NCBI RefSeq assembly: GCF_900499075.1
Contig: NZ_UIHC01000028.1
Span: forward strand, 1 to 40,898
Reading direction: 5' to 3'
DNA from: Roseinatronobacter ekhonensis
GTDB taxonomy: Bacteria; Pseudomonadota; Alphaproteobacteria; Rhodobacterales; Rhodobacteraceae
DNA length: 40,898 nt
The stretch's first letter is position 1, and every line of letters begins with the position of its first letter. The notes beneath the pieces were generated by a model. It did not search any database and had not been told where the DNA came from. It worked only from the letters and a program-made list of their open reading frames with translations. Below are positions 16,712 through 25,480 of the stretch, piece after piece. Made by a program: the position numbers and the translations under genes.

Positions 16712-17469
16712 CAGATCTTCTCCAACGCGCGGTCCAGCCAGCCAAGGAACCCCTTGGCCGCAGGTGCGTCCGCTGCCCCCGGCACCGGGTCGCACAGGCT
16801 GGCCAGATCGGGGATATCCAGATTGTCGCGCGCACGCGGCGGCAGGTATTTGTTGACCGGGGCGGTGTCTTGTTCCGGCATCAGGTCGAACCCTTCGCGT
16901 GCGGCAACAAGTTTCGACACGTCGCTGTCTGGGTCCGACAGGTCGCCGAAATGCCGCGCATTCGACGGGCAGGTGCGCACGCAGGCGGGTTCGCGGTCTT
17001 CTTCAGGCAGGTTTTCGTTGTAAATCCGGTCCACGCAGAGGGTGCATTTCTTCATCACCCTTGAAGCGCCATCCATCTCTCGGGCGCCGTACGGGCAGGC
17101 CCAAGCACATAGCCCACAGCCGATGCAGGCGTCCTCGTTGACCAGAACAATCCCGTCCTCTGACCGCTTGTAGCTGGCCCCGGTGGGGCAGACGGTGACG
17201 CAGGGCGCGTCATCGCAATGCAGGCAGGATTTCGGGAAATGCACCACCATGGGCGGGGCTTGGTCGCGCGCCACTTCAAAACTGTGGACACGGTTCAGGA
17301 AGGTGCCTTCGGGCTGATCGCCATACGCGTCCATATCCGACAAAGGCGCGCCGTAGGCTTGGGTGTTCCAGCCCTTGCACGAAATCACACAGGCATGACA
17401 GCCGACGCAGGTATCAAGGTCGATGACAAGGCCCAGTTTCTTCTGGGTGGTTTGCGGCAACTGGGTCAT
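16711..17469 (-). CDS. soeB: Four-cluster iron-sulfur subunit (SoeB/DmsB type)
   Basis: 252 residues with sixteen cysteines in four [4Fe-4S] sets: Cys21-24-27-31, Cys82-85-90-94, Cys115-118-121-125 and Cys142-145-163-167. It transfers electrons between the molybdenum subunit and the membrane anchor. The frame is open for 72 codons upstream, but that stretch is out-of-frame shadow of a small gene. The ATG at 17469 overlaps the stop of that small gene (ATGA), which fixes the start. Confidence 0.87.
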   Translation of the reverse strand: MTQLPQTTQKKLGLVIDLDTCVGCHACVISCKGWNTQAYGAPLSDMDAYGDQPEGTFLNRVHSFEVARDQAPPMVVHFPKSCLHCDDAPCVTVCPTGASYKRSEDGIVLVNEDACIGCGLCAWACPYGAREMDGASRVMKKCTLCVDRIYNENLPEEDREPACVRTCPSNARHFGDLSDPDSDVSKLVAAREGFDLMPEQDTAPVNKYLPPRARDNLDIPDLASLCDPVPGAADAPAAKGFLGWLDRALEKI

Positions 17470-17603
17470 GCGGGCTGTTCCGTTGTCATGGGCTGCATGG
17501 AGAGCGGTGCGCGTTGCTGGGAGTCCCATGTCGCCACGAACCAGATGAACGACCCGAGCATTAGCGCGATGAAGGCGAAGATGAGAAGCAGGGTTCGGCC
17601 CAT
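17466..17603 (-). CDS. Small single-span membrane protein within the soe operon
   Basis: 45 residues: MGRTLLLIFAFIALMLG begins a hydrophobic segment covering about residues 4-25, followed by a polar tail with Asp27, three Met and two Gln-rich turns. The stop overlaps the soeB start in an ATGA junction, and the gene starts 99 bases after the soeA stop. AAGG lies about 12 bases upstream of the ATG; a GTG one codon earlier is possible. The tight coupling and membrane span suggest an accessory subunit or assembly factor of the complex; no family is recognised. Confidence 0.6.
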   Translation of the reverse strand: MGRTLLLIFAFIALMLGSFIWFVATWDSQQRAPLSMQPMTTEQPA

Positions 17604-17701
17604 CACAAGCGCCTTTTGCAAATGGCCCGCGCACCGGATGCCGCGCGGCGTGTGACGCGCGTGGTGCCATGAGTATTTGGGGCAAGATGAAATTGCATGG
17701 G

Positions 17702-20521
17702 TCAGCCTTTGACCTGCTGCGTCACGGTTTGCGGGGCGGGTGGTACGGGGCTGTCCTGGGTGCCGGTATGCGGGTGGGCGACGCTCTGGCCTGCAGGCGC
17801 CTTTTCGACCCGCACGCGCAGGTCATACCACGCCGCCTGCCCTGTGACCGGGTCGGAATTGGCCCAGCGCAGCCCGTCGCCCTTGGGGGGCATGAGTTCA
17901 TGGATCAGATGGTTCAGAAGCTGCGATTTGGTCGCTTCCGGCGCGTCGTCGTCCAGCGCCCAAGCGCCGCGCCGTTTGGCGATGGCGTTCCATGTCCAGA
18001 CGGTATGGGGGTTGAGCGCGTCCATCCGCACCACGGGCAGGGTGATGCGGCCGTGGGGCGAGGTGAGGATGGCCCAGTCGCCTTGTTTGAACTGATGCGC
18101 TGTCCAGATTTCGCCCGACACATATAGCGGGGTCTGCCCGTGGATCTGGCGCAGCCATGCGTTTTGGCTGCCCCATGAGTGGTAGTGCGCCATCGGGCGT
18201 TGGGTCAGGGCGTGCAGGGGGTAGTCTGCCGGGTCTGTTACGTCATCGGTGAAGGTCGGATACCAGATTGGCAACGGGTCCATCGTTTGGCATAGCCGCG
18301 CGCGTAAATGGTCGGGGGGCTGGCGGTGGCCATGCCCCTCGGCGGCCAGTTGGAACTTGCGCAGCGGTTCGGAGTACAGATTGAACACATAAGGCTGCGG
18401 GCTGTCATAGATGCCGCGTTCCACCGCCCAATCCTGATAGGCGGCGTTCCATGGTTTGAAGAACTGCGCTTCTGCCGGGATATGGTCGATCCAGAAGCCG
18501 CCGTTTTCGATGTAGCGCGCGATCTGGTCGGGGTTGGGGGCGCCGCGGCCCTTGCCGTCGCCATTGCCGCGAAAGCCCGCCAGCGGCCCGACGCCGGGGC
18601 GGCGTTCATGGTTGGTGATGTAATCTGCGTAATCTTCGAATTTCGGTGTGCCGTCGTCTTTGACCATACCCGGCAGACCGAGGCGCGCGCCAAGGTCCAG
18701 AAGCACGGACTGGAAAGCCCGCACATCGCGGTCGGGCTGCACCACGGGCCAGCGGATGGAGTCTGCCAGCGCCTCTGCCTCGCAGATGGGCCGGTCGAGG
18801 AGCGAGATACAATCGTGCCGTTCCAGATAGGTTGTGTCTGGCAGGATCAGGTCCGCATAGGCCACCATTTCCGAGCTGTAGGCATCGGAATAGATGATAT
18901 TCGGGACTTTATAGCTGCCGTCGTCGTTCTGATCGGTCAGCATGTCCATGACCGCGCTGGTATTCATGGAGGAATTCCACGCCATGTTCGCCATATACAG
19001 GAACAGCGTGTCGATCTTATACGGATCGCCCGCATGCGCATTGCTGATGACCATGTGCATCATGCCGTGCGCAGACAGCGGCGCGTCCCATGAGAACGCC
19101 TTGTCGATGCGTTTGGGCTGGCCCGTGTCATCCAGCAGCAGGTGTTCCGGCCCCAGCGGATAGCCCAAGTGCGGGCCATCGAGCGGCTGGCCCGGCGCAT
19201 GGCCGGCATGCGGGCGGGGGTGCGCTTCGGGCGGTTTGGGGTAGGGCGGTTTGAACCGGAACCCGCCCGGTGTTTCCACCGACCCGATCAGGATTTGCAG
19301 CATATGCAGCGCGCGGGCGGTCTGGAAGCCGTTGGAATGCGCCGAAATCCCGCGCATGGCGTGCATCGCCACGGGGCGGCCCACCATTGTGTCGTGTTTC
19401 ACCCCGCGAAAATCTGTCCAGGGTTGGTTGATCGTGATCTCTTCCTCGAACGCCACGCGGGCGATTTCCGCTGCAATGGCGCGGATGCGCGTGGGCGCGA
19501 TGCCGCACCGCTCGGCCACCGCTTCTGGCGCGTAATCGTCCGACAGGTAGCGGTCGGCCAGGTGACGGAAAGCGGGCAGATGCGTGACACCCCCGATCTC
19601 GACACCCGCGCCAAGGTCGGGGGAAATGTCGGGCGCATCCCACGCTACGGCGTGGCCCGTGCGGCGGTCGCGGACCATGGGTTTGCCGTCCGTGTCGCGC
19701 AGGAACAGCCCCTTTTCCGGCCCCTTATGCGCGTTCACAAGGTAGGGCGCGTTGGTGTAGCGGATCAGGTAGCCAAGGTCGATCTTGCCCGCCCGCAGCA
19801 GTTCATGCACCAGCGACAGGATGAACAGCCCGTCTGTGCCGGGGGTGATGGCGACCCAATCATCGGCAATGGCGTTGTAGCCAGACCGAATAGGGTTCAC
19901 GCCAATCACACGCGCGCCGCGCGATTTCAGCTTGCCAAGGCCCATCTTGATCGGGTTGCTGTCATGGTCTTCGGCCACGCCGAACAGCAGGAACAGCTTG
20001 GTGCGGTCCCAGTCGGGCTGGCCAAACTCCCAGAACGCGCCGCCCATGGTGTAGATGCCCGCCGCCGCCATGTTCACGCTGCAAAACCCGCCATGCGCGG
20101 CCCAGTTGGGGGTGCCAAACGCCTGCGCCCACCATCCGGTGAACGATTGCGACTGGTCGCGCCCGGTGAAGAATGCCAGTTTTTCCGGTGCCGTTTCGCG
20201 CAGCGGTTTCAGCCAGTCAACGGCGGTTTGCAGCGCCTCTTCCCACGAAATTTCGCGGAACTTTCCAGACCCGCGCGGCCCGACGCGCTTGAGAGGCGCG
20301 CGCAACCGGGCGGGTGAATTGTGCTGCATGATCCCGGCGCTGCCCTTGGCGCAGAGCACGCCCTTGTTGACGGGGTGGTCGCGGTTGCCTTCGATATAGG
20401 CCACCTTCCCGCCTTTCATGTGCACGTTTATCCCGCAGCGACAGGCGCACATGTAACAGGTGGTTTTGCGGACCTCGTCCGAAACCTGCGGTGACAGGTC
20501 CGGGGCTGGCTGGCTTGGCAT
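17702..20521 (-). CDS. soeA: Molybdopterin oxidoreductase catalytic subunit, probable sulfite dehydrogenase SoeA
   Basis: 939 residues, DMSO-reductase family. The N-terminal [4Fe-4S] cysteines are Cys22, Cys25, Cys29 and Cys57 (TTCYMCACRCG; GVLCAKG). Molybdopterin-binding stretches follow (AFFTGRDQSQSFTGW; NPIRSGYNAIADDWVAITPG; YSDAYSSEMVAYADLILPDT) with a C-terminal molydopterin-dinucleotide domain. A Cys in HGGFCSV is the likely Mo ligand. There is no twin-arginine signal, so the enzyme stays in the cytoplasm, as SoeA does, unlike DmsA, PsrA or PhsA. SoeABC oxidises sulfite to sulfate and feeds quinone. Family certain, substrate inferred. Confidence 0.78.
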   Translation of the reverse strand: MPSQPAPDLSPQVSDEVRKTTCYMCACRCGINVHMKGGKVAYIEGNRDHPVNKGVLCAKGSAGIMQHNSPARLRAPLKRVGPRGSGKFREISWEEALQTAVDWLKPLRETAPEKLAFFTGRDQSQSFTGWWAQAFGTPNWAAHGGFCSVNMAAAGIYTMGGAFWEFGQPDWDRTKLFLLFGVAEDHDSNPIKMGLGKLKSRGARVIGVNPIRSGYNAIADDWVAITPGTDGLFILSLVHELLRAGKIDLGYLIRYTNAPYLVNAHKGPEKGLFLRDTDGKPMVRDRRTGHAVAWDAPDISPDLGAGVEIGGVTHLPAFRHLADRYLSDDYAPEAVAERCGIAPTRIRAIAAEIARVAFEEEITINQPWTDFRGVKHDTMVGRPVAMHAMRGISAHSNGFQTARALHMLQILIGSVETPGGFRFKPPYPKPPEAHPRPHAGHAPGQPLDGPHLGYPLGPEHLLLDDTGQPKRIDKAFSWDAPLSAHGMMHMVISNAHAGDPYKIDTLFLYMANMAWNSSMNTSAVMDMLTDQNDDGSYKVPNIIYSDAYSSEMVAYADLILPDTTYLERHDCISLLDRPICEAEALADSIRWPVVQPDRDVRAFQSVLLDLGARLGLPGMVKDDGTPKFEDYADYITNHERRPGVGPLAGFRGNGDGKGRGAPNPDQIARYIENGGFWIDHIPAEAQFFKPWNAAYQDWAVERGIYDSPQPYVFNLYSEPLRKFQLAAEGHGHRQPPDHLRARLCQTMDPLPIWYPTFTDDVTDPADYPLHALTQRPMAHYHSWGSQNAWLRQIHGQTPLYVSGEIWTAHQFKQGDWAILTSPHGRITLPVVRMDALNPHTVWTWNAIAKRRGAWALDDDAPEATKSQLLNHLIHELMPPKGDGLRWANSDPVTGQAAWYDLRVRVEKAPAGQSVAHPHTGTQDSPVPPAPQTVTQQVKG

Positions 20522-20683
20522 ACCCTATCCTCCCTTATCGCGTTCCGCGCGGGTGCCGAAGCGCGGGACGGTGTTTGTGCCAACAGAACAGAAACGGGAC
20601 AGGGTTGTCCAGATGTATCAATTCGCGCCCTTGTCGCCTTGGGCCTGCGCGTGCATGTAAGGGTCAGACCAAGGAGAGACCGG

Positions 20684-21472
20684 ATGCCGTTCACGCTTGC
20701 CACATGGAATATCAACTCTGTACGTCTACGCGCGGGGCTGGTGCAAAAGCTGCTGGCCGAAGAAGCGCCCGATGTGCTGTGCCTGCAAGAGTGCAAATCC
20801 CCGGTCGAGAAGATCCCGTTCGAGTTGTTTGCCGAGATGGGCTACGGGTACTGGGCCGCGCGCGGGCAGAAGGGCTATAATGGCGTGGCGATCCTGTCGC
20901 GCATGCCGTTGCAGGATGCAGGCCATATCGACTGGTGCGGCAAAGGGGATGCCCGCCATGTCGCCGCCACGCTGGAAAATGGTGTGACCATCCACAATTG
21001 CTACATTCCGGCGGGGGGCGATGTTGCGGACCGCGAGGTAAACGAAAAATTCGGCCACAAGCTGGATACGCTGACGGAAATGCGCGACCATTTCGGCGCC
21101 AACCAGCCTGAGAAATCTATCCTTGTAGGCGATCTGAACATTGCCCCGCGCGAGGATGATGTTTGGTCGCACAAGCAGCTTTTGAAAGTTGTCTCGCACA
21201 CGCCCATAGAGGTGGAACACTTGGGCAATGCACAGCATGCGGGCGGCTGGGTCGATGTGACCCGCGCCGATACTCCAGAGGGGCAGCTTTATTCGTGGTG
21301 GTCCTACCGTGCCCGCGATTGGGATGCCGCCGACAAGGGCCGCCGGTTGGACCATATCTGGGCCAGCGGCGATATTGCAGGCGCCGCGCATGGCTCTCGC
21401 GTGTTGCGCGCCGCGCGCGGGTGGGAACAACCGTCCGACCACGCGCCGGTTTTTGCCAGTTTCGACCTGTAG
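20684..21472 (+). CDS. xthA: Exodeoxyribonuclease III
   Basis: 262 residues, the normal length. Endonuclease/exonuclease/phosphatase fold: WNINSVR with Asn9, catalytic metal ligand Glu in LQECK (about 36), GDLNIAP, RLDHIW and SDHAPV near the C-terminus. It cuts abasic sites and digests 3' ends in base-excision repair. The frame is open from 20639, but AAGGAG (20671-20676) points to the ATG at 20684. It is divergent from soeA over a 162-base gap. Confidence 0.93.
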   Translation: MPFTLATWNINSVRLRAGLVQKLLAEEAPDVLCLQECKSPVEKIPFELFAEMGYGYWAARGQKGYNGVAILSRMPLQDAGHIDWCGKGDARHVAATLENGVTIHNCYIPAGGDVADREVNEKFGHKLDTLTEMRDHFGANQPEKSILVGDLNIAPREDDVWSHKQLLKVVSHTPIEVEHLGNAQHAGGWVDVTRADTPEGQLYSWWSYRARDWDAADKGRRLDHIWASGDIAGAAHGSRVLRAARGWEQPSDHAPVFASFDL

Positions 21473-21544
21473 CCACCCTTTCGTTTCGGGCCGCGCGCGC
21501 CCATATATGGCAAGAGCGTAATTTTTCGGACCAAGAGGACCAAG

Positions 21545-22450
21545 ATGCTGGAATTTGGGACAGGCGCTGCGGGCGCGGGCGAAGACGTCATCAAGGACAC
21601 GACCGACCAGACCTTTATGGCCGATGTGATCGAGGCCAGCCAAGAGGTGCCGGTGATCGTCGATTTCTGGGCGCCATGGTGCGGGCCGTGCAAAACGCTT
21701 GGACCGGCGCTGGAGGCAGAGGTCAAGGCGGCGGGCGGCAAGGTTCGCATGGTCAAGGTCAATGTCGATGAAAACCAAGCCGTGGCCGGGCAGTTGCGGG
21801 TCCAATCCATCCCCACCGTCTATGCCTTCTTTCAGGGCCAACCGGTGGACGGGTTTCAAGGCGCGCAGCAACCGTCGCAGTTGAAGGAATTTGTCAGCAA
21901 ACTGGCCGCTATGGGCGGTGATGACGGGCTGGGCGCGGCGCTGGACGAGGCCGAGCAGATGCTGGAAGACGGCGCCGCGACCGATGCCGCGCAGGTGTTT
22001 GCCGCCGTGCTGTCCGAAGAGCCCGAGAATGCCCGCGCATTCGGCGGGCTGGCGCGCGCACATATCGCGGCGGGCAATCTGGATCAGGCAGAAGCGCTGA
22101 TCGCCAATGCCCCGGCCGCGATTGCGTCCGGCCCGGAAGTGGACGCCGCCCGTGCCAAGCTGGCATTGGCACAGCAGGCCGCAAGCGCGGGACCGCTGGA
22201 TGATCTGCGCGCGGCGGTCGAAGCGAACCCAGATGACCACCAAGCCCGGTTCGATCTGGCACAGGCGCAATATGCCAACGGGCAGGTTGAAGACGCGATC
22301 GAAACTTTGTTGGACCTGTTCCGGCGCGACCGCGAGTGGAATGACGGGGCGGCCAAGGCGCAGTTGTTCACCATTTTCGACGCGCTCAAACCGAATGATC
22401 CGCTGGCTGCCAAAGGACGCCGCCGACTATCGTCAATGATATTTGCCTGA
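21545..22450 (+). CDS. Thioredoxin-TPR co-chaperone (YbbN/CnoX type)
   Basis: 301 residues. A thioredoxin domain covers about 20-125 with an intact redox motif WCGPC (Cys46, Cys49). TPR-like helical repeats follow from about 130 to the end (EEPENARAFGGLARAHIAAG; NPDDHQARFDLAQAQYANG). This matches YbbN/CnoX, a holdase that passes oxidised clients to chaperones. E. coli YbbN lacks the second active-site Cys; here both are kept, so it may also be redox-active. It sits in a run of plus-strand genes with the Lon-domain protein 27 bases downstream. Confidence 0.88.
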   Translation: MLEFGTGAAGAGEDVIKDTTDQTFMADVIEASQEVPVIVDFWAPWCGPCKTLGPALEAEVKAAGGKVRMVKVNVDENQAVAGQLRVQSIPTVYAFFQGQPVDGFQGAQQPSQLKEFVSKLAAMGGDDGLGAALDEAEQMLEDGAATDAAQVFAAVLSEEPENARAFGGLARAHIAAGNLDQAEALIANAPAAIASGPEVDAARAKLALAQQAASAGPLDDLRAAVEANPDDHQARFDLAQAQYANGQVEDAIETLLDLFRRDREWNDGAAKAQLFTIFDALKPNDPLAAKGRRRLSSMIFA

Positions 22451-22477
22451 GGGCGGGTTCGGGTTAGGTTGCAACGC

Positions 22478-23116
22478 ATGACGCGTATCAAAGATTTCCC
22501 CGACCTTATCCCGGTCTTTCCCTTGCCGGGTGCGCTGCTTTTGCCGCGCGCCCGACTGCCGTTGCACATCTTTGAGCCGCGATACATCGCCATGCTGGAA
22601 GATTGTATGAAAACGCCGCACCGCTTGATCGGGATGGTCCAACCCCGCAGCGCGCCAGACGGCGCGGATCGGTGGCATTCCATCGGTTGTGCCGGGCGGT
22701 TGACCGCGTTTTCCGAAACCGAAGACGGGCGCTACATGATCACGCTGACCGGCGTGTCGCGTTTCCGTGTCCGTCAAGAGGTTGCCGGCTTCACACCCTA
22801 CCGGCGGGCTGAAGTGGAATGGGCCGATTTCAATCGCGATTGTGGAGAGGCCGAGCATGATGGCGGCTTCGAGCGCGAGGCGTTCTTTTCGCTACTGGAA
22901 AAGTTTTTCGCGCATCACGCATTGTCCACGGATTGGAGCAGCCTGAAAGAGGCGGATGACGAGATGCTGATAAACTCTTTGTCCATGCTCTGCCCGTTCG
23001 ACCCCGATGAAAAGCAGGCTTTGCTGGAAGCGCCTTCCTTGCCGACACGGCGCGAAACCTTGGTCACGCTGATGCAGTTTGCCCTGCATGGCGGGGATGA
23101 CGAGACGCTGCAATGA
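22478..23116 (+). CDS. Lon-protease substrate-binding-domain protein
   Basis: 212 residues consisting of the LON N-terminal domain alone ([55 protein letters not shown]) and lacking ATPase and protease domains. Such stand-alone proteins are common in alphaproteobacteria; their role is unclear, possibly a protein-quality adaptor, which would suit the neighbouring YbbN homologue. A TTG at 22469 is in frame, but ATG at 22478 is preferred. It overlaps the next gene by 4 bases (ATGA). Confidence 0.85.
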   Translation: MTRIKDFPDLIPVFPLPGALLLPRARLPLHIFEPRYIAMLEDCMKTPHRLIGMVQPRSAPDGADRWHSIGCAGRLTAFSETEDGRYMITLTGVSRFRVRQEVAGFTPYRRAEVEWADFNRDCGEAEHDGGFEREAFFSLLEKFFAHHALSTDWSSLKEADDEMLINSLSMLCPFDPDEKQALLEAPSLPTRRETLVTLMQFALHGGDDETLQ

Positions 23117-23298
23117 GCGCGCCCGAACGCGGCTTTGACCGCCATATGCTGGAAGCGTTGGTGTGCCCCATCACGAAAGCGCAGTTACGCTATGACGCTG
23201 CGGCGCAAGAGCTTGTGTCGCGCCCCGCGCATCTGGCGTTCCCGATTCGCAATGGCATACCGATCATGCTTGTGGATGAAGCGCGCGAAATTGACTGA
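23113..23298 (+). CDS. Trm112/YcaR family small protein
   Basis: 61 residues. It has the family pattern [16 protein letters not shown], then [21 protein letters not shown]. Only one Cys (Cys18) of the zinc-binding set remains, as in many bacterial YcaR proteins. Eukaryotic and archaeal Trm112 activates methyltransferases; the bacterial role is unsettled. It is translationally coupled to the Lon-domain gene by an ATGA overlap. Confidence 0.85.
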   Translation: MSAPERGFDRHMLEALVCPITKAQLRYDAAAQELVSRPAHLAFPIRNGIPIMLVDEAREID

Positions 23299-23314
23299 GC
23301 TGTGGTGAATATGG

Positions 23315-23341
23315 AAAAGCCCCGACCTTTCGGTCAGGGCT
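23315..23341 (-). terminator. Rho-independent terminator of the 45-residue gene
   Basis: On the minus strand AGCCCTGACC pairs with GGTCGGGGCT (one mismatch or wobble) around GAAA, followed by TTTT. It lies 28 bases beyond the stop of the small gene at 23369. It may also slow readthrough from the Trm112 gene arriving from the other side. Confidence 0.75.
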
Positions 23342-23368
23342 GTCCGAGTAGAAACCACGCGCCGTTGT

Positions 23369-23506
23369 TCAGGCGACGCGCTTGGAGATCGGGCGCCCGG
23401 TCAGGACCTTCTGACCGACCCGAATAACGATCATGCCATTTGCCAAACGCTTCACCACCGGCCCTTGTGCCAGAATGTGATGTCCGATGCGTATGGTCGC
23501 GAGCAT
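23369..23506 (-). CDS. Conserved-looking 45-residue protein, unknown function
   Basis: 45 residues beginning MLATIRIGHHILAQGPVVKR and continuing with ANGMIVIRVGQKVLTGRP. Alternating hydrophobic residues suggest a small beta-rich fold; it is basic, and has no signal peptide or membrane span. AAGGA ends 7 bases before the ATG, and a terminator follows 28 bases after the stop, so this is a complete monocistronic gene. I believe similar short proteins occur in other Rhodobacteraceae, but cannot verify that here. Confidence 0.65.
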   Translation of the reverse strand: MLATIRIGHHILAQGPVVKRLANGMIVIRVGQKVLTGRPISKRVA

Positions 23507-23682
23507 GATGATGTCCTTCGTGTTGCCAGCAACCTAGCAAATCCGGCAACAACGCCAATCGGTGCTAACCACAATCTGCCCAATTCACGCCATTTTTTGC
23601 GGCTAAAAAGTTAACGCTGTCGCCGTTTGGCGGCTATTCGAGGGTTTCACCCCCGATTGTTGCGCGCATTGGAACGATCTGT

Positions 23683-24081
23683 TCAAAGCCAGTCGCGCAG
23701 TATGGGAATCAGCGGCAGGTCAGCGGCGGGCATTGGGTAGTCGCGCAGATTTTCTGGCCGCACCCATTTCAACGCCTGCCCTTCGCGTGATTGTGGTTGG
23801 CCGCCCCATTTGCGGCAGGCAAATAGCGGCATCAGCAGGTGAAAGCTGTCATAGCTGTGGCTGGCAAAGGTCAGCGGGGCCAGACAGGAATCCCATGTCT
23901 CTATCCCCAGTTCTTCGTGCAATTCGCGGATAAGCGCGGCTTCGGGTGTTTCGCCCGGTTCGACCTTGCCGCCGGGAAACTCCCACAACCCTGCCATGGA
24001 TTTGCCGGTCGGGCGCTGGGCAAGCAGCACGCGCCCGTCCGGGTCAATCAGCGCAACGGCAGAGACAAGAACGACCTTCAC
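23683..24081 (-). CDS. mutT: 8-oxo-dGTP diphosphatase (MutT)
   Basis: 132 residues, typical MutT length. The complete NUDIX box is GGKVEPGETPEAALIRELHEELGI, given here as its two ends: GGKVEPGE and RELHEELGI. AGLWEFPGG before it is characteristic of MutT. It removes oxidised dGTP from the nucleotide pool. The start overlaps the argJ stop (ATGA, 24078-24081), so it is translated behind argJ. Confidence 0.9.
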   Translation of the reverse strand: MKVVLVSAVALIDPDGRVLLAQRPTGKSMAGLWEFPGGKVEPGETPEAALIRELHEELGIETWDSCLAPLTFASHSYDSFHLLMPLFACRKWGGQPQSREGQALKWVRPENLRDYPMPAADLPLIPILRDWL

Positions 24082-25409
24082 GACCGGTAATCCGCGTTGA
24101 TTTCGATGTACCGGTTGGTCAGATCGCAGGTCCAGACCTTGGCCGCGCCCACGCCCAAGCGCAGGTCCACACCGATCACAAGTTCCTGCCCTTGCATGTA
24201 GGTTGCCCCGATTTCCTCGGTGTAGCTGGGGGCGGCCTGCCCCTGATAAGCCACCAGATGCGGTCCGAAACGGATGGACAGACGGTCGCGATCAGCCTCT
24301 GCGCCGGACTTGCCAATAGCCATGACAACCCGGCCCCAGTTCGGATCTTCGCCCGCGACAGCCGTTTTCACCAGCGGCGAATTGGCGATTGCCATCGCGA
24401 CGCGGCGGGCATCGGCGTCAGAGCGCGCGCCGGACACGGCAACCTCGACGAACTTGGTGGCACCTTCGCCATCACGGACAACCTGGTGCGCCAAGTCCAG
24501 CATCACGCTGTTCAGCGCGTCGGCAAAGCTTTTTGCCTCTGGGCTTGCAACATCGTCGATCAGCGGCGCATCGCTGGCGCCCGTGGCTGCGACCAGCAGC
24601 ATGTCGGATGTCGAGGTGTCGCTATCGACGGTAATGCAGTTGAAGCTGGCATCCGTCCCGCGCGACACGATGGATTGCAGCGCGCTGCGCGTGATTTTTG
24701 CATCGGTAAAAATGTAGACCAGCATTGTCGCCATATCGGGTGCGATCATGCCCGATCCCTTGGCAATGCCCGCGATCTGCACGGTTTCACCGCCGATGGT
24801 GACACTTGCGGCCGCACCCTTCGGGTAAGTGTCGGTGGTCATGATGGCGCGGGCGGCATCGGGCAAGGCATCTTCTGCCAACGCGCCGGACAGCCCCTCT
24901 AGCACATCTGTAATGCGCTGGTCCGGCAAAGCCTCGCCAATGACGCCGGTGGACGAGGTGAACACCCGCGACGAGGGCAGTTCAAGCAACTCTGCAACGG
25001 CACCGGCTATCGCCTGCACCGATTGGCCGCCGGCAGCACCGGTAAAGGCATTGGCATTGCCGGAATTGACCAGAATGGCCGCGCCAGTGTCGCTGTCAGC
25101 GCCGATCTTGGCCTGCGCATCCAGCACAGAGGCCGCGCGCGTTGCTGACCGCGTGAAGGTGCCCGCCATCACGGTTCCGGGTGCCAGATGGGCCAGCATC
25201 ACATCGGCCCGGCCCGCATAACGGACACCTGCCATGGCGGTGGCAAAGCGCACACCGCGGATGACCGGCAGTTTTGGGAATGCGTCGGGTGCCAGCGGAG
25301 AGATCGTCGCGTCCGGCTTGGCAAGACCTGCCTGTAGCATGTCGGCGTGTTTTAGCTGTGCCTTGAGAGCTTTGATCTTGGCTTTCAGCTTCTTGGTTTT
25401 CTTGCCCAT
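24078..25409 (-). CDS. argJ: Glutamate N-acetyltransferase / amino-acid acetyltransferase (ArgJ)
   Basis: 443 residues from ATG 25409. It is the bifunctional arginine-pathway enzyme moving acetyl from acetylornithine to glutamate. The self-cleavage site with the nucleophile Thr lies in KGSGMIAPDMATMLVYIF; the C-terminus ends NADYRS. Before the usual ArgJ start (ISPLAPDAFP) there is an extra lysine-rich, probably helical stretch of about 28 residues (MGKKTKKLKAKIKALKAQ). ATG at 25421 is a possible alternative; the longer open frame to 25454 runs through a terminator and is unlikely. Confidence 0.92.
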   Translation of the reverse strand: MGKKTKKLKAKIKALKAQLKHADMLQAGLAKPDATISPLAPDAFPKLPVIRGVRFATAMAGVRYAGRADVMLAHLAPGTVMAGTFTRSATRAASVLDAQAKIGADSDTGAAILVNSGNANAFTGAAGGQSVQAIAGAVAELLELPSSRVFTSSTGVIGEALPDQRITDVLEGLSGALAEDALPDAARAIMTTDTYPKGAAASVTIGGETVQIAGIAKGSGMIAPDMATMLVYIFTDAKITRSALQSIVSRGTDASFNCITVDSDTSTSDMLLVAATGASDAPLIDDVASPEAKSFADALNSVMLDLAHQVVRDGEGATKFVEVAVSGARSDADARRVAMAIANSPLVKTAVAGEDPNWGRVVMAIGKSGAEADRDRLSIRFGPHLVAYQGQAAPSYTEEIGATYMQGQELVIGVDLRLGVGAAKVWTCDLTNRYIEINADYRS

Positions 25410-25422
25410 CGGACACCCCATG

Positions 25423-25449
25423 AAAAAGCCGGCCCGCGACGGGGCCGGC
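25423..25449 (-). terminator. Rho-independent terminator between ppiC-like gene and argJ
   Basis: On the minus strand GCCGGCCC (25449-25442) pairs perfectly with GGGCCGGC (25435-25428), followed by TTTTT (25427-25423). It lies 31 bases beyond the isomerase stop and 14 bases before the argJ ATG. It should limit readthrough, so argJ may depend on partial readthrough or on a promoter hidden in this short gap. Confidence 0.85.
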
Positions 25450-25480
25450 GGCATGGGGTAAGTCCCTACACCTTGCGTGA

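Noticed and set aside
19142-20317. Plus-strand frame of 391 codons opposite soeA.
   Set aside because: Shadow of the molybdoenzyme gene; Arg/Gly/His-rich translation with no recognisable motif.
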